From: Druceiella hillmani
Taxonomy: Eukaryota; Arthropoda; Insecta; Lepidoptera; Hepialidae
Assembly: GCA_039881145.1 (NCBI GenBank)
Contig: JAYKKI010000063.1
Location: forward strand, 12,040,001-12,104,000
Direction: 5' to 3'
DNA: 64,000 nt
In this document: piece after piece, positions 1 through 11,620 of the stretch
How the letters are laid out: each line of letters begins with the position of its first letter
Position numbering within the stretch: position 1 is the first letter of the stretch
Made by a program: the position numbers and the translations under genes
The notes under the pieces: model-generated
Seen by the model: only the letters and a program-made list of their open reading frames with translations
What the model was told of the DNA's origin: nothing
The model's database searches: none

Positions 1-300
1 ATCGATTTCCTAGCACAATAAATATTAGAGATATAAGTAAGTAGGGTCGACATATGTATTATCGTGAATTTATAAAAAAATATGACAACGATAATAATAG
101 ATTATAGACTTTAAAAATTAGTTTTATCTCATAATTTTAGGTTTAGTACTTTTTAGAAATAAGATGAGGAACTTATTTTTTATCATATTCTTGAAGATAT
201 TTCAGTATACCCACCTAAAGTTGCGAAAGAAATTGTAATGTTTTTGAGACTCCTAGAATTAGGCTTTCATACAATACCCTAAAGTTTACAGGTAGGTCAA
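1..300 (+). repeat. Diverged dispersed repeat, family X, copy 1
   Basis: This stretch aligns in the same orientation with 11290-11620. Shared landmarks are 'gatttcctagcacaat' against 'gacttcctagcgcaat', 'tattatcgtgaat' against 'tattatcatgaat', and 'ctcataattttaggttt' against 'ttcataattttagattc'. Related pieces with the 'cataattttag-ttca-tagtttttagaaa' core lie at 19690-19940 (minus), 38390-38560, 39900-40160 (minus) and about 60180-60330. No open frame of note is present. The transposon class is unknown; the dispersed, both-strand distribution argues for a mobile element. Confidence 0.7.
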
Positions 301-399
301 AGTGAAAAAATATGTGGAATTTTTTTATTAACTTACGTCAAATAAATTGAAATTTCTCTATTCGCGGTGTTTATATTTTTATGTGTGTTTACATATTTC

Positions 400-830
400 C
401 TTTGAATAGTGATACGAATACGTTAGCAACCTTTCATTTTCATACAATTCTACCTGGAGAGTATATTTTCTTGAACGTTCCATTTTAGTTAGTCCTCTTA
501 AATAACAGTCGGGAGCATAAAGCATTATCAAAACAAAAAACTGAGAGGTTATCAACATAATTATTTAATAATTTTAAACAGTATTTCCTTCAAAGAAAAT
601 GAAACCGATAATGCCCATTATAAAATCGAAAGGAAATAAATAAGGGTTGAAACCATATATTTTTTTATGTAAAAATCAATTAAATTTTTGACGTATGAAG
701 GGAGAAATTGGCATGACGAAATTACAAGGGTTCCATTTTTGCAACTTGACTACAAAATACCAAGAAAGAGACTGTCGAATCTCTATGTAAAAAGATGTTT
801 TTCTTCTTCCTCTTAATATTTTTGATTGAG
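400..830 (+). repeat. Paralogous segment shared with 12.4 kb and 18.0-19.2 kb
   Basis: Positions 400-485 match the start of the segments at 12395 and 18015 (shared 'ttttcattttcatacaa' and 'cttgaacgttccatttt' against 'cgtgaacgtctcattgt'). Positions 480-830 match 18890-19230 (shared 'gggagcataaagcattatcaaaac', 'gataatgcccattataaaat' and 'gttccatttttgc-acttgactacaaaa'). Compared with the 18 kb copy, about 770 bp between the two blocks is missing here, so this copy is internally deleted or the other carries extra sequence. No gene is seen. Confidence 0.75.
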
Positions 831-857
831 ACGTTCTAAACTGGTTCAATCTAGTTT

Positions 858-1240
858 TTAGGGTACTGTAGTCAAACTAGGATCTCTTAAATTTCCCCAT
901 ATTCGTCTGTCTGCCTGTCTGTTCATTTGTAAGTCACACCGTTTTACTTGCTAATTATAAGTGTTTTAAGCTGAAATTTATTACAGTTATACATATTCAT
1001 AACGCTTGCAAAGTTAAAATATTTTAAAAAAGGTTTTAAGGAAACTCCCGTATATGAAAAGTGCAGGTGAAGTTTTTTCGCATATCCTATTGTGTAGAAC
1101 TTCATTGAATAGATCTTCCAAAAATATTTGAGGGTGTGTCATGAACACTATTCCGACAAAGAGATTAGTTTGCGAAATGTTAAGCTTAAAAGTGGTCATT
1201 TTCTTTAGAATCAGTGTCCACACCCGCTAACGTCTAAACT
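858..1240 (-). repeat. Lepidopteran-type dispersed repeat with gacagacagac run
   Basis: Read on the minus strand this matches sub-segments of 9495-9800 and 16040-16370. The order is 'gtgttcatgacacac...caatatttttg...ctattcaa', then 'actttgcaagcgttatgaatatgtataa', then 'gagtaaaacggggtgac', a 'gaacagacaggcagacaga' run and a 'ctagtttgactac-gtaccctaa' tail. This arrangement is typical of a very common moth and butterfly element family, recalled and not searched. Three copies in both orientations in one window show that it is mobile or was mobilised. It has no coding capacity. Confidence 0.75.
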
Positions 1241-1248
1241 GCTATTTT

Positions 1249-1252
<4 letters not shown>

Positions 1253-1308
<56 letters not shown>
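1253..1308. repeat. (AT)n microsatellite
   Basis: An uninterrupted AT dinucleotide tract of about 48 bp ends in 'cacatata'. It lies directly beside the minus-strand dispersed repeat at 858-1240. Confidence 0.97.
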
Positions 1309-1690
1309 ACGAAATTAAAAGGAAATTTATCTAGCTAAGTAAGTTCCACTAGTTTACGAATAATTAAATGATCAATTTATGACATAGGGTCTGTAAGTAG
1401 TTCCTAGAAACTCCAAATAAAGGACTTAAATCAACTGTAACAACTGAAGCAACTAAGCTTTTATTTTCAAATGTTTTTGAAAATAATTAATAGAAATATT
1501 GTAATAACATTAAAGCTTTATTAAATTCCATACAAAAAAAGTTACATACATGCAACATGCAATGACAAATAAATAATAAATATCAACATTAATTAAAAAG
1601 GATGACATTTGTATACATTGTGTAAAACATTAAAATAGATCATTTACATTGACAACTATTTTATAAATTTTTTTAAATTATTTATTAAAT
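1309..1690. other. Non-coding stretch, nothing recognised
   Basis: AT-rich sequence with short A and T runs and no usable open frame. It lies just beyond the 3' end of the LINE relic read on the minus strand and may include its untranslated tail. Confidence 0.5.
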
Positions 1691-1880
1691 TTATATGGAC
1701 CCCCTTAGGGTAAAAAAGCCTCCTCCAAAGCTTGCCATCTCTATCTTTGGCTGTTTGGAGCCACTCGCAACCTGCTGTAGCCACGATCTCGTCAGCCCAT
1801 CTGGCATTGGGTCTGCCTCTCGCTCTGGTACCTTGTGGTCCCGTCCATTGGATGATTTTTTTATAGAAATATTACATACC
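1691..1880 (-). pseudogene. Non-LTR retrotransposon 3' end, truncated
   Basis: On the minus strand one frame reads IIQWTGPQGTRARG followed by GRPNARWADEIVATAG and CEWLQTAKDRD. A one-base frame change is then needed to continue as WQALEEAF. The order GRP-x-x-RW-x-D-x-I-x-x-x-AG-x-x-W-x-x-x-A-x-DR-x-x-W-x-x-LEEAF is the familiar C-terminal tail that follows the reverse transcriptase in many insect non-LTR elements. The clade (RTE-like or Jockey-like) cannot be fixed from this tail. Upstream, the frame hits a stop within about 20 codons and nothing of the reverse transcriptase or endonuclease remains, so this is a 5'-truncated, dead copy. Downstream on the minus strand comes AT-rich sequence with short A runs, which would be the 3' untranslated end. 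Local GC is well above the surroundings. Confidence 0.72.
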
Positions 1881-2028
1881 CTTAAAAATTCATGGGATTT
1901 GAAATATACAAAAACCTCTTAGTGCGAGATCTACTCATGTTTAATAGGTTTTTTTTAAATTTGATACGGGAGGCAAAAAACTCTTCAAAGATAAATATTA
2001 AAAGTTGAGTTTTTAAATTAATGTCCAT

Positions 2029-2297
2029 TATTGAATATATTTGGCGTTAATTTTGTAGAAATTCATTATTCACAATTAAATGAAACTACGTGATGTAGTA
2101 TTATTTCTACTTTCTTTAATTTCTTTACCACGACCTAGGTTTCGTTGTATTACATCTTCAGGTGGGATATTAGCAAAGATCTTTGCTAATGCCAATAGCC
2201 CACCTGAAGATGTTGTAATACAACGAAACCTAGGTCGTGGTAAAGAAATTAAAGAAAGTAGAAATAATACTACATCACGTAGTTTCATTTAATTGTG
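2029..2297 (+). mobile_element. Palindromic (fold-back) element, copy 1
   Basis: A 12-bp direct repeat, attaatgtccat, flanks this 269-bp element at 2017-2028 and 2298-2309 and is read as a target-site duplication. The first 42 bp (from 'ttgaatatatttggcg' to 'attcattatt') are not inverted. The remaining 227 bp (2071-2297) is a near-complete palindrome: the outer 84 bp or so of each arm, starting cacaattaaatg, are identical when reverse-complemented, and the arms meet around 'gcaaagatctttgc' with a few small indels. A second copy lies at 26348-26619 in the opposite orientation with its own duplication. No transposase is encoded; open frames on both strands simply mirror each other. It resembles a MITE or fold-back element, but the one-sided lead and 11-12-bp duplications fit no superfamily I can name with confidence. 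Confidence 0.9.
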
Positions 2298-2309
2298 ATT
2301 AATGTCCAT

Positions 2310-3397
2310 ATTTTTATTGCATTGTAAAGTTGTTAAAATGTTATTATCCTAGTAAACTAGTTATTTTCAATTTATCATTCGCAACGAAAAACTAGTGGTC
2401 CTCATTTTCATGTAAGAAGTGAAAGCTTGGATGACTAAATTTGATGTGCAATTGAATGTCTGGATCTGAGCTTTTACCATTTCATAAGATATAAAACGGG
2501 ATAAAATATCCTTAAAGAGGAAAGAGGCGTAAACTGAGGATATGTACTTCTAAGCTTCATGGCGGTTGGTCTAGGATTTATAAAGATTAGGAATGCCAAT
2601 GCATATAGAAATATATTATGCTGAGACGTATGCAAACAAAGCTTTGTCGTAAGAAGTTGAGAGCCTTTAAGCTGGACCTTGTCATCATGTTAACATGAGT
2701 TTCAAATATGCGTGATTTGGAATATTATTTTCTGTTTTTATGAAATTATTGATAAATGGTAAGGCACAGGTTCTTTTAAATAAACTTGTTTAAACATTTG
2801 CTTAAACTTTTCCCGAAAAAATTGGGAAATGTTATGTGCATATTACATCTTAGTCAAATTGTATTGTGCATATTACATCTTAGTCAGTTTGCATCTTAGT
2901 AAAATTTTCAAGTTATTTCCAGGTTTAATTATAAAGAACTAAAAAATTACTATAGAACATATAAATGAAACCTCTTCCCGATAATATTGTTCAGAGGCAC
3001 TTACAAAAGCAGATATCTATAAGAAAAGGAAAACAGGAAATTTATCTGACAGCCTTAACTCAACTTTCGTCATTTTTATATATGTTGTTTTTAAGAATAA
3101 AGAAATACTAAAATATAACTCCCAGTTGAACACATTTTCACGCAACTTTTTCTAGTAAAGTTTTGACTACAAACATTTAAAAAAATGAAATAGCGGATAT
3201 ATACTAAAATTATATCAAAAATTAGTTCACGTGTTACCAAAAAAAAGGTTTTTTGAGACAAAAAAAACTAAGAAAACTCTATATAGTATTACTATAACTA
3301 TTAAGTAAAAAGTAAAAGTTTTACTTAATTTATACCCAATGAAGTATAAAACAAATTCACGACCTTATACCAAATGAAGTATAAACTAGGCAACGAA
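2310..3397. other. Non-coding stretch with short direct repeats
   Basis: No gene is seen. A 22-bp unit, 'tgtgcatattacatcttagt' plus two bases, occurs at 2835-2856 and again at 2865-2886, and part of it recurs just after. A second short direct repeat, 'aatgaagtataaa', occurs at about 3339 and 3372. Confidence 0.7.
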
Positions 3398-3441
3398 AAA
3401 TTTCGGTCTAATGATAAGTAGTTACCATTAGACCGAAATTT
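3398..3441. repeat. Perfect 16-bp inverted repeat with 12-nt loop
   Basis: The arm aaatttcggtctaatg (3398-3413) is followed by a 12-base loop and its exact reverse complement (3426-3441). It is one of several short, near-perfect hairpins in the window. Confidence 0.9.
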
Positions 3442-3559
3442 CTAGTAAATTGTGATTAAATATCGTAAATACATTTGTTCAGGCTATTATTTGGGTAAAA
3501 ACCATTAGAATATTATGAGAGTAAATAAAGTTCGTATTTATTATTACTTTTTATTATAT

Positions 3560-6110
3560 ATAGATGAGACCTACGAATGTCAATAATAATAGCGCTTAAT
3601 TCTGGAGTTCCTAATATAATATTCACAAATTCTGTGACAGAAAGAGTTATGACGATTTATTTCACGAAATTTATTTCAACTATTTCCAAAGAAACTATTA
3701 TGTATTTTAGCAGTAGAATTTACTAAGAAATGAAAAAATTTTAGCACATTTCAATTCCAACTACTGATGTATAATGTAAGACACCAAGAACTTGAATATT
3801 ATCAATAAAAAATAATATAGAACGAATTTATTTTTATTTCACCATCAAAAATACGTTTTATAAGAAACATATCGATATTAACTTGTAAAAATATGGAAAC
3901 CTATCCAGATGAAAAACAATAAAAACGGTATACCCGATTGCTCTGTCATTGTTAGTGAGACGGAAACTTATTTTACCTTTTAACTACAGGCCAACTATAT
4001 TGATGTTATATAACTTGCTTGTTAAAATTCATCTAATATTGAAACACAAAAATTAAACATTTTATTAGCAACTACTTGTGATCTCATTTTTTTCATCAGA
4101 TCATATGGCAGCCAAACAAGATAATTACAGTTCATTCACAAAGTGCGAGATTTTTTCCGCTGTAGTATGAAAGAATAAAAATTGCTCCACCTTATAAGAG
4201 AAATTTATCTGAAGTTAGTTTCCACAAGTGTTTTTAAATATTTCAAATTTAAAGGAGGTCTCCTGGACGAGGATTACCGAAGAGATCAACATTTGTTTCT
4301 TGGGAGCTTCGCAACCAATGGTTAGCTATGTCATAGAGAATACACTTTCATCCAACGTTTTATATAAAATATATTGAATAAAATGTTGTGTACTAAATTC
4401 CCATATTTTCTTTTGACTTTACTCATTGAAACACAGTTGCTAGCTGAACAGAAAATCTAACGCCTCGCCCTTTAAACAAACTATCAGAAATATTCGCGAA
4501 GTATCTCTGTTATTCTAGAAATCGGCAAAAATATGAAAGTTTATTTGTTGTCAACCGAATAAAATAAAATACATAATTTATTTACTCTTATGATTCTGAA
4601 TCCCTTCGTAACTTCTTAACTAATACCACAAAAAAATGTTTCTCAGGAGATATTCCTATTTAAATTGCCTTTGCTTTGTAGATTACATATTCTTTGATCT
4701 TTATTTTATTTTACTTTTCATTATCTCTAATTTTTTTTCCATAGTTAATAATTTTTATAGCATAGTTCCCACAGTTTTAGTTTTTGTAAATGGTCAATAT
4801 TTATTTGTAAATGGTATCTCCATACACACATTAATATTCCGCAACAATCGATGAAATTCAGATGTTGAACAGGCTCGTTAAAATGGTCACGTAAAACCCT
4901 GAAAAGAGTGAAAAATTCATTCATTTTGACAACATAGAACGAATGTTTCACATTCATTCTGTCACTTAACAATTTATATTTGATTGACTTAGGCAATGGC
5001 TACATATTACAACAAAGCATTTGGTATTGATTATTTTTTGTAATCGTTTCTAAAAGTTATTACGTATTTCAGTTTTTATTGTTATTTTTATTTATTATTA
5101 ACAATCCTCTACTTATTAAAAATGTAGTTTATGTACGTTTATAAAGACAGCACATTTTTGTTTTGTGTTATGGTTACAAATTGTATTATATTTGTTGCTT
5201 TTTCCTGATTGGAAGATGTTTGCTTCTTTATATTCTGAAAAATACCAGCTTTTTTTCTTATATTCTATTTTCGTAATGCCATACCTTTTATGATAAAGAA
5301 GAATCCAAACCAATTGAGAAAATCTCAAGACAAATCTGGTTATTAATAGATTGATCACAATATTACTCACGAGAGACAAAATGACATTTAAATCAATTTC
5401 TGAACATTACGAATATTATAATAAATATTTGTACTAATGTCTAAACTTGTAGTAATAGCGTTGGTAACTTAAATGACCGCTTACAAGGAACATGCAAAAG
5501 TAGTAAGAATTTTCTATTAAATTTACATCTACCGTTACTTTTTCCTGCAACGAAGGTCAAATTGAAAGCCCAACGGAGCGTAGAGGAAATAAATTTTATT
5601 ACGTTTCCGTCATCGTTTCGCGAGGAACGATGTAAAAATGTTCCGATAAAGTGATTTAAGATTGTCCATTAAGGTTATGTTTCCTTGGATTTATTGATGG
5701 AGTGTTAATTTTTCACCGATGACGGTACCCGAAGTAAAATTGTTATAAAAAAGGCTCATGAATTTAAAAAAAGGCTCATGAAACTAAAAGTATATTTTTC
5801 TCCCATAATAAATAAAAATAAGTACTTTTTTGTCACGACGGACGAAGTTCTTATCTTGAGCGATGAAACCGTAACAAAAAGTAAAATAAATCGGTTGTGA
5901 TGAGAGCGAGCAAAAGACAGTTAATCATTCAGCCATTAGTGAGTGGCAGATCGCTATTAAAGTAAGTCCAGCTTGTTTCAGTTTTCGTTCCGTTCTTATT
6001 TGCATATTTATCTTTGTTAAAGTTACTGACAATTTTATTATCTCTGTGTTATATGAGCGCTTCAGAATAATATTTATACACGAAAGACTACCTGACTGAG
6101 TCAGTTATCA
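3560..6110 (+). repeat. Segmental duplicate Q, copy 1
   Basis: This segment aligns collinearly, with gaps, to 28440-31790. Anchors are 'aaaatatggaaacct' with 'ggccaactatattgatgttata' (3890-4010) against 28768-28910. The strongest block is 5430-6010 against 31027-31640, with shared 'aaataaattttattacg', 'ggttatgtttccttggatttattgatgga' and 'cttgtttcagttttcgtt'. Between these blocks the match is weak or absent (about 4250-5400). No complete frame is shared by the two copies, so I treat it as duplicated non-coding DNA. Confidence 0.75.
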
Positions 6111-6269
6111 TCAACAACACATTGAATTGAGAACTCAAAAACTGTATGGAGAATAAAACACATGGTTTTAAATAATAAAATATGTATTTTATAATTTTTT
6201 AAGTCAACCCGTAGCAGCAATTTAGGAAGGATTTTTTTTCAAAATTAATTCATAAAGAGATGAAATAGG

Positions 6270-7140
6270 TGTTGAAAGTTTATTTGCAGAAAATGATTAA
6301 AAGGTAAAATACAATTAAAAATCATATTTATTCAAATCACTTTTTCGACAGAAAAGGAATTACTGTCAAAATACTTTCAAGTGTGGATAATATTCGAGCT
6401 TTTTGAAAACAATCCTAAATAAATTTGTTTTTGTAGACGGCACCTACTTTGGTTGAATCCTTTAAGTTTGTTACTTTATATCCTTTAAGTTATTTTACAA
6501 AAAAAATTTACAAAAAGTCACCGTGTCATCACCGTTTTTTCAGATGAGATACAATTTTAAACTTCCACTCCGGAACAAGATTATTTATTTAAACTGATTT
6601 GTTTCTTTTTTCTCTTGTTTCCTGAACCACTCGGCTAAAAGCTCGGAATAAATGCAACCTGGCTTAAGGACGGCCATTATTTTTAATTAAATAAAAAAAA
6701 AAATTTACAAAGATTGTGCGGGAAACACAAATTAAATTTAGCCTTTTTGACTACGAAGATCGTGTCTAATGCCATTTTGACAAGAAAGAACTGTTTTCTA
6801 AGTTAAATTAATACGTAATTCTATATTATTTTGATATCAATGAGACATTTCAATCCACTAATTATTACAACAATTTCTGATGCTGTTTGGAGTCGCCGTT
6901 ATACGTTGCTAAAGTTCGTTTTTGTAATTGTAAAATAACTGCCGTGGGGTTTAATATAATAAATGCAAGAGTATGATAGTCGCAATGCTGGAAAATTTAT
7001 GTTTAAATACGAAATAAAGATTTCCATGAATTTTTGTAACACCATTCGCCCCTACTGAATCATGAGATTGGACAATTTCAAAGATAGCTTTAATTTATTT
7101 CAATATCTAAATTTCTAAAAGAAATTTAAAATTAACAATT
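6270..7140 (+). repeat. Segmental duplicate Q, distal block, copy 1
   Basis: Matches 38620-39500 in the same orientation. Anchors are 'actttttcgaca', 'gtggataatattcgagctttttg' against 'gtggatatagttcaagcttttttt', 'ttgaatcctttaagtttgttac' against 'tagaatccgttaagtttgttat', and 'gcaacctggcttaaggacggcc' against 'ataacctgtcttaagaacgtcc'. In the other copy this block lies about 6.8 kb beyond the preceding one, so a large insertion or rearrangement separates them there. Confidence 0.75.
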
Positions 7141-7146
7141 AGTTAT

Positions 7147-7330
7147 AACTAGCTGACCCGTGCAAAGTCTTCGCACTATATCGCCATCTAGCGTGTTCAA
7201 AGTATACAATTTGGCTAAGATATTTGATGTGTCGCCCACAGATGGCGCTCATGCCAATTGTTATAAAAATTAATTTTTTTATTAACAAAAAGATTTTTTT
7301 CGAATTTTTTTTATATTTTTCGCCCTAAGT
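7147..7330 (+). repeat. Dispersed element end (ctgacccgtgcaaagtcttcgca)
   Basis: Begins aactagctgacccgtgcaaa and continues with 'gtcttcgcac', 'cgccatctagcg' and 'cagatggcgc'. The first 30 bp or so recurs on the minus strand at 37145-37190 as 'actagcgtgacccgtgcg' plus 'aagtcttcgca'. Such 'ctgacccg-gc-aagttcgc' termini are common at the ends of insect dispersed repeats, so this is probably the terminus of a non-autonomous element of uncertain class. Confidence 0.6.
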
Positions 7331-7471
7331 AGAAAACATAAGCTTTAAGTGGGTATTTTTTACATTTTTTTGGTGCAGTAGTTAAAGACATCGAGCCGCT
7401 CGACCAAAAACACCTTTCAGAATATATTCAGATGGAAAATTTTATATAACTGACATTATTTTGCCCAAGTG

Positions 7472-7472
7472 C

Positions 7473-7509
<37 letters not shown>

Positions 7510-7518
7510 TACATATAT
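7472..7518. repeat. (AT)n microsatellite
   Basis: AT dinucleotide tract with flanking 'acat' and 'agat' interruptions. Confidence 0.95.
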
Positions 7519-7519
7519 T

Positions 7520-8385
7520 TAACACCTTGGTGATGCGTATATTAAACACTTTAGCATGAATATTTACACACCAGTTACTATTTTGGAGGACGTCTTCGAG
7601 ACTTACACATGTTTTCAAAATTTGTAACACATCTTTTTCAAAATCTGTATCACGTTTCATTAGAAGAGATTGTTCTTATAAAAATAAGTTTTTAACATAT
7701 AACAATAATACGAACGTACAAATATTATTTATTTATTTATCACAACTAAACAAATAAAACTAAATTAACATTTTTTGTCCTTCAACCGTTATTACTGGTT
7801 AACATTAATTTCAAATGTATTTTAACGTAAGTAACAATACCTTTAAAAGAATGTTAAAACATTTTGTTGGATAGAAAAAAGTTAACAGCCGCTCGAGAAT
7901 GTTAATTTCTGATTTATTTCCAGCTTCTTCTCGATTAAAAATTAAAAAGTACTTTCATGAAATTGTTAAAATTGTTTGTAACAATTAAGCCTCATTAATT
8001 TTATGGATTGAATCCTAATTTTTAAAACAATTTTTCTTGTTTGCACTTGCAGTTTTACATAAAAAAGAAGTTTAAATTAAGCAGAAAGAACTGTAAGCGT
8101 GATAACTTAATTGCAAACATGCCGGTAAGTAATTATCTTACGCTATGCTCGTAACGTTTTCTCTAGAAAATTAAATTAGACATATTTACTTTACATAGTA
8201 ATAAAATTTGAAAGTGTTCAAATAACAGAATAGATACTCTCTTCTTCTGTCTATCTTCTGTCGTCTATCTTAATCAGTTAGGTTAAACGATTATTTTCTT
8301 TCGCTAACTGATGTTTTCTTGAACACCATTTTTGATCTTACCGAATGTAGTTTTTTTATTCCAATAGCAGTTTAAACGCAGTCAG
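7520..8385. other. Non-coding stretch, nothing recognised
   Basis: AT-rich, with stops in all frames and no repeat partner found by eye elsewhere in the window. Confidence 0.5.
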
Positions 8386-8389
8386 AGCT

Positions 8390-10770
8390 ATTTTTTAAAT
8401 GAAAATTTTAATGACCATTAATATTAGTTTGATAGGTTGAAGGAAATGTCCCATGAGCCTGTAGTTGATATGAATCTAGTTAGTCGTTGAATATCTGTTA
8501 AGCGTATTTTACGAGGATGGATGTTATGGTCGGCAGTTATATATCTAGTCACACAAGTAATGTTTCAGTTGATAAATTTAAGTTCATAATTTTAAAATAG
8601 TTATATAAATAATGGATATTATTCTGCGCTATTCTAGTAGTCATGTTTCTTTTAAGGTATTATTTATCAGTTTTTACCCACGGCTTCGTCCATCTGGTTC
8701 CAATAACAAATGTATAGGGAGAGATTTAAATATGTAACACCATCTAGAATAATTAAGGGAAATTAAATGTTAAATCTTTATTTGTGCGACTTTATAATAT
8801 AAAAGGCAATGGGAACAAATATATTTTCCTCTAAATTGGGCGTTAAAGGGAGTAATTCTATTGATTCTTTACAACGATTCTGTTGCTCGGCCATGAGGTT
8901 ATTTCGTTTTTTTGTTTGTGCACTTTTTCAGTTTCTAAAAAGAATTTTCCAGAATGAATGAAATTTCCCGCGATAATAAGTAATGTAAATCATTTTCCGA
9001 CCAGCCAACTATGTCTGTGCGAAATATCACTTCAAGATTGGATATATACACACGTAGATATGAAATTGCTGTGTGTAAGTGAAAATGTACGGCTATTAAT
9101 TATTCGCAGAATACAATCAAATTACCTTCTGCGGTTTTTAATTTACTCGATGAACGTTGTTTTACAAGTATTTAATATAATTTCTTCGATATAGTTATAT
9201 TGGGTTTCAAATTACTTCATGGTTCGTGGAAATTCACAGCTGATTTAAATCACTTGTATGGAGTTTCTATGGACATTGTACAGAAACAACTGCAGCTCAT
9301 AAGTTGTTCGACTATTACCCATTAAATATTAGAGCCTACATAGGTGTGATAATTTTTTGTTTCAAATTTCTTTTTCCTTACCAACGTTGTGAATAATTTT
9401 AGATGCTAAAAATAGCGCTTTAGCTGGTAATGAGCGGATTTTCCTAAATCTGAGAAAAATTACCATGTTATAGCTTATTATTTTGTAAAAGGATTCCAGT
9501 TTTTCAAAACAGGAACCTTTTGAGTGTTTTGTATTCATGATATACTCCCAATATTTTTGAAAAATCTATTCAACGATACGCTACATGATAGGTATTGGAA
9601 AAAAATTACCCTCACTTTAAACGTAGTCACCCTAAAAACTTGTTTTCAAAATATTTTATATCCTTATGAACGTTATAAGTTTATATTTATCTTCATATCT
9701 CTGGAAGCGTCAAAAATATATATAACCAAATTTCAGCTTTTTAGCAGTAATAGTCTGCAAATAAGACGACTGTGACATACAGGCAGACAGATACATAAAA
9801 ACTGTAAGAGTAAAAGCAAAACTTTCTGTAAAAAAAACTACTGGAGTTTTGGGTGTCGCTTATTATTTTCGTTAGTATCTATGTTGGAATTAGGAAAATG
9901 GGGCATTTATTAAACCAACCATCCAATCTGCCTTCCTTAAGTCTGTCTTATAACGTTGAAATTAAACCCTTGCACTGGCAATGTTAAATTTAAAAGAAAT
10001 ATACTATAAATATTGCATCGAAAATAAAAGAGTTAATATTTATAAAAGAGTATCTCCTTTTAAAAAAAATGTTGGCTTTAAAATGAGGAATTTTAAAGGA
10101 ATTAAAATTATAATATTAGTTTATTGTCTTCTCAAATCGAAGCGATTTAAAAATAAATGTTCCTATTTTATCAATATTGCTTTTAAAAATCGTTAGTAAT
10201 ACCGAAAAAACTACTTATTTATTTCTAAATATATGATGCACCACGTTCGAGCAATAGGAATTGAAAATGCGATATAAACATTGTATTACTATTCAGGACG
10301 TTCAATGCAAAGGAACTAATTTGTTTGTGCGCCGTGAGCACGTACACGCTGGTCCCATTCGAAGTTCGCTCACGTACTTCCAAAGGTGTTACTTCTATTG
10401 AACTAGCCACTGGACTCTAATTCACTTGCTGTTTACCTAATTTGAGAAAATCAGCCGGTTGCAATTTTCTTTATTTATAACTAGAAAGCAGATTCTATTA
10501 CGGGCTACGAGTTCAAAACCTTTATTTAGATTTAATCGCAGTTTCTTTTCACTCGTTTTATTGTTCTAATTTTGACCCTTCAATTATCGATTAAAATAAA
10601 TATACATGTACAATAAAATCATTAACTGAACGGTTTATTTAACATTCTTAAAAATGAGTAAGGTACTGTGTGGCAGATATCACAGCCAAAGCCTGAGATT
10701 GTGGATTGTAACTTTCTATATATTTTAGTATAAATATACGGCGTCGAAACCTGTACTCTGACATAGAACG
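8390..10770 (+). repeat. Segmental duplicate A (paralogue of 13030-17995)
   Basis: About 2.4 kb aligns end to end with 13030-17995. Anchors include 'ctgttaagcgtattttacgagg' (8496), 'cccacggcttcgtccatctggtt' (8677), 'gcgaaatatcac' (9018), 'gttgtgaataattttagatgctaaaaatag' (9388), 'aaaccaaccatccaatctgc' (9914), 'gatgcaccacgttcgagca' (10234) and 'gattgtggattgtaac' (10697). The other copy is twice as long because it carries insertions near 14.0-15.8 kb and 16.3-17.0 kb. This copy contains a typical lepidopteran element end ('acccacggcttcgtccatc') and a gacagaca-bearing dispersed repeat (9495-9800). Open frames here are not conserved in the other copy, so no gene is called. Confidence 0.85.
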
Positions 10771-10774
10771 GCAC

Positions 10775-11083
10775 AAAGGAATTAACGGCATTCGGAATAT
10801 AAAAGATATAACGACGTATTTTGAAAATATTCTAGCGAGACTGTGTAACCATTTTCAAAAGCTCCATTTTAAATGCACTTTATATTCGACATTACAACGC
10901 CTTTTACACTCCACCAAACAGCCAATTTTTAGAGGCTTATTTTTATGGTTCACTAGAAGAGATGGCTCCATAGCAACAAGTTCGCCATATAAAGTGTACA
11001 TTAATTTCGTTAAATAACAAAAATAAAAATCATGGATTCAAATTGTTGGTAGATGTGGATAAAGGAGCAGGGTATAACACAGC
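10775..11083. other. Non-coding stretch, nothing recognised
   Basis: AT-rich sequence just past the end of segment A. The 'cgccatataaagtgtac' stretch has no partner that I could find. Confidence 0.5.
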
Positions 11084-11084
11084 G

Positions 11085-11133
<49 letters not shown>

Positions 11134-11155
11134 GTGTGTGTGTATATACATATAG
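11084..11155. repeat. (AT)n-(GT)n compound microsatellite
   Basis: A long AT tract is followed by 'ttcgtgtgtgtg' and a second short AT run. Confidence 0.96.
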
Positions 11156-11289
11156 ATGCAGGGAAAAATTATTTTCTAAAAGAAAAAACCTGTCTTAAGT
11201 TACAATTATATAATATTCAAGTCTTCTCATAAGAAAATCGGTCGGTGACAAAAATAAAAATGTTACCAGGTGTATTAACTTATAAGTCT

Positions 11290-11620
11290 TCATTAATACT
11301 GACTTCCTAGCGCAATCAATATTTAATGATGCCAATATAATTAAATTAATACATATTATCATGAATATCTAAAAAATTGTGACAACTATAATAACAGTTT
11401 CAGCCTTTCTTCAACCTCTACTTGCTTAGGGTTTGGAAATTATTTTTCTTTCATAATTTTAGATTCAGTAGTTAAAATTCTATATTATATTTTAGTGTTT
11501 CTCCGAATGTACTCGTATTTCAGTACATCTATTGAAAAAATTATGTTTGGAGACTTTGCAACGTTTTTCAAACGATACCTCAAAGTTATATGAAACCTAA
11601 AAAGTTCCCAGATTATTATC
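11290..11620 (+). repeat. Dispersed repeat family X, copy 2
   Basis: Aligned with 1-300 as described there. It runs from 'actgacttcctagcgcaat' to 'ttcaaacgatacctcaaagtt'. The 'caaacgatacctcaaagtt' part also matches the minus-strand copy at 19640-19700 ('caaacgacaccccatacttt'). Confidence 0.7.

Noticed and set aside
2076..2292. Two 70-codon frames on opposite strands with almost the same protein
   Set aside because: The sequence is a palindrome, so the frames are mirror images and not a gene.
10225..10410. Minus-strand frame with balanced composition in segment A
   Set aside because: The paralogous stretch at 17490-17680 is well preserved at DNA level but has indels that break the frame.
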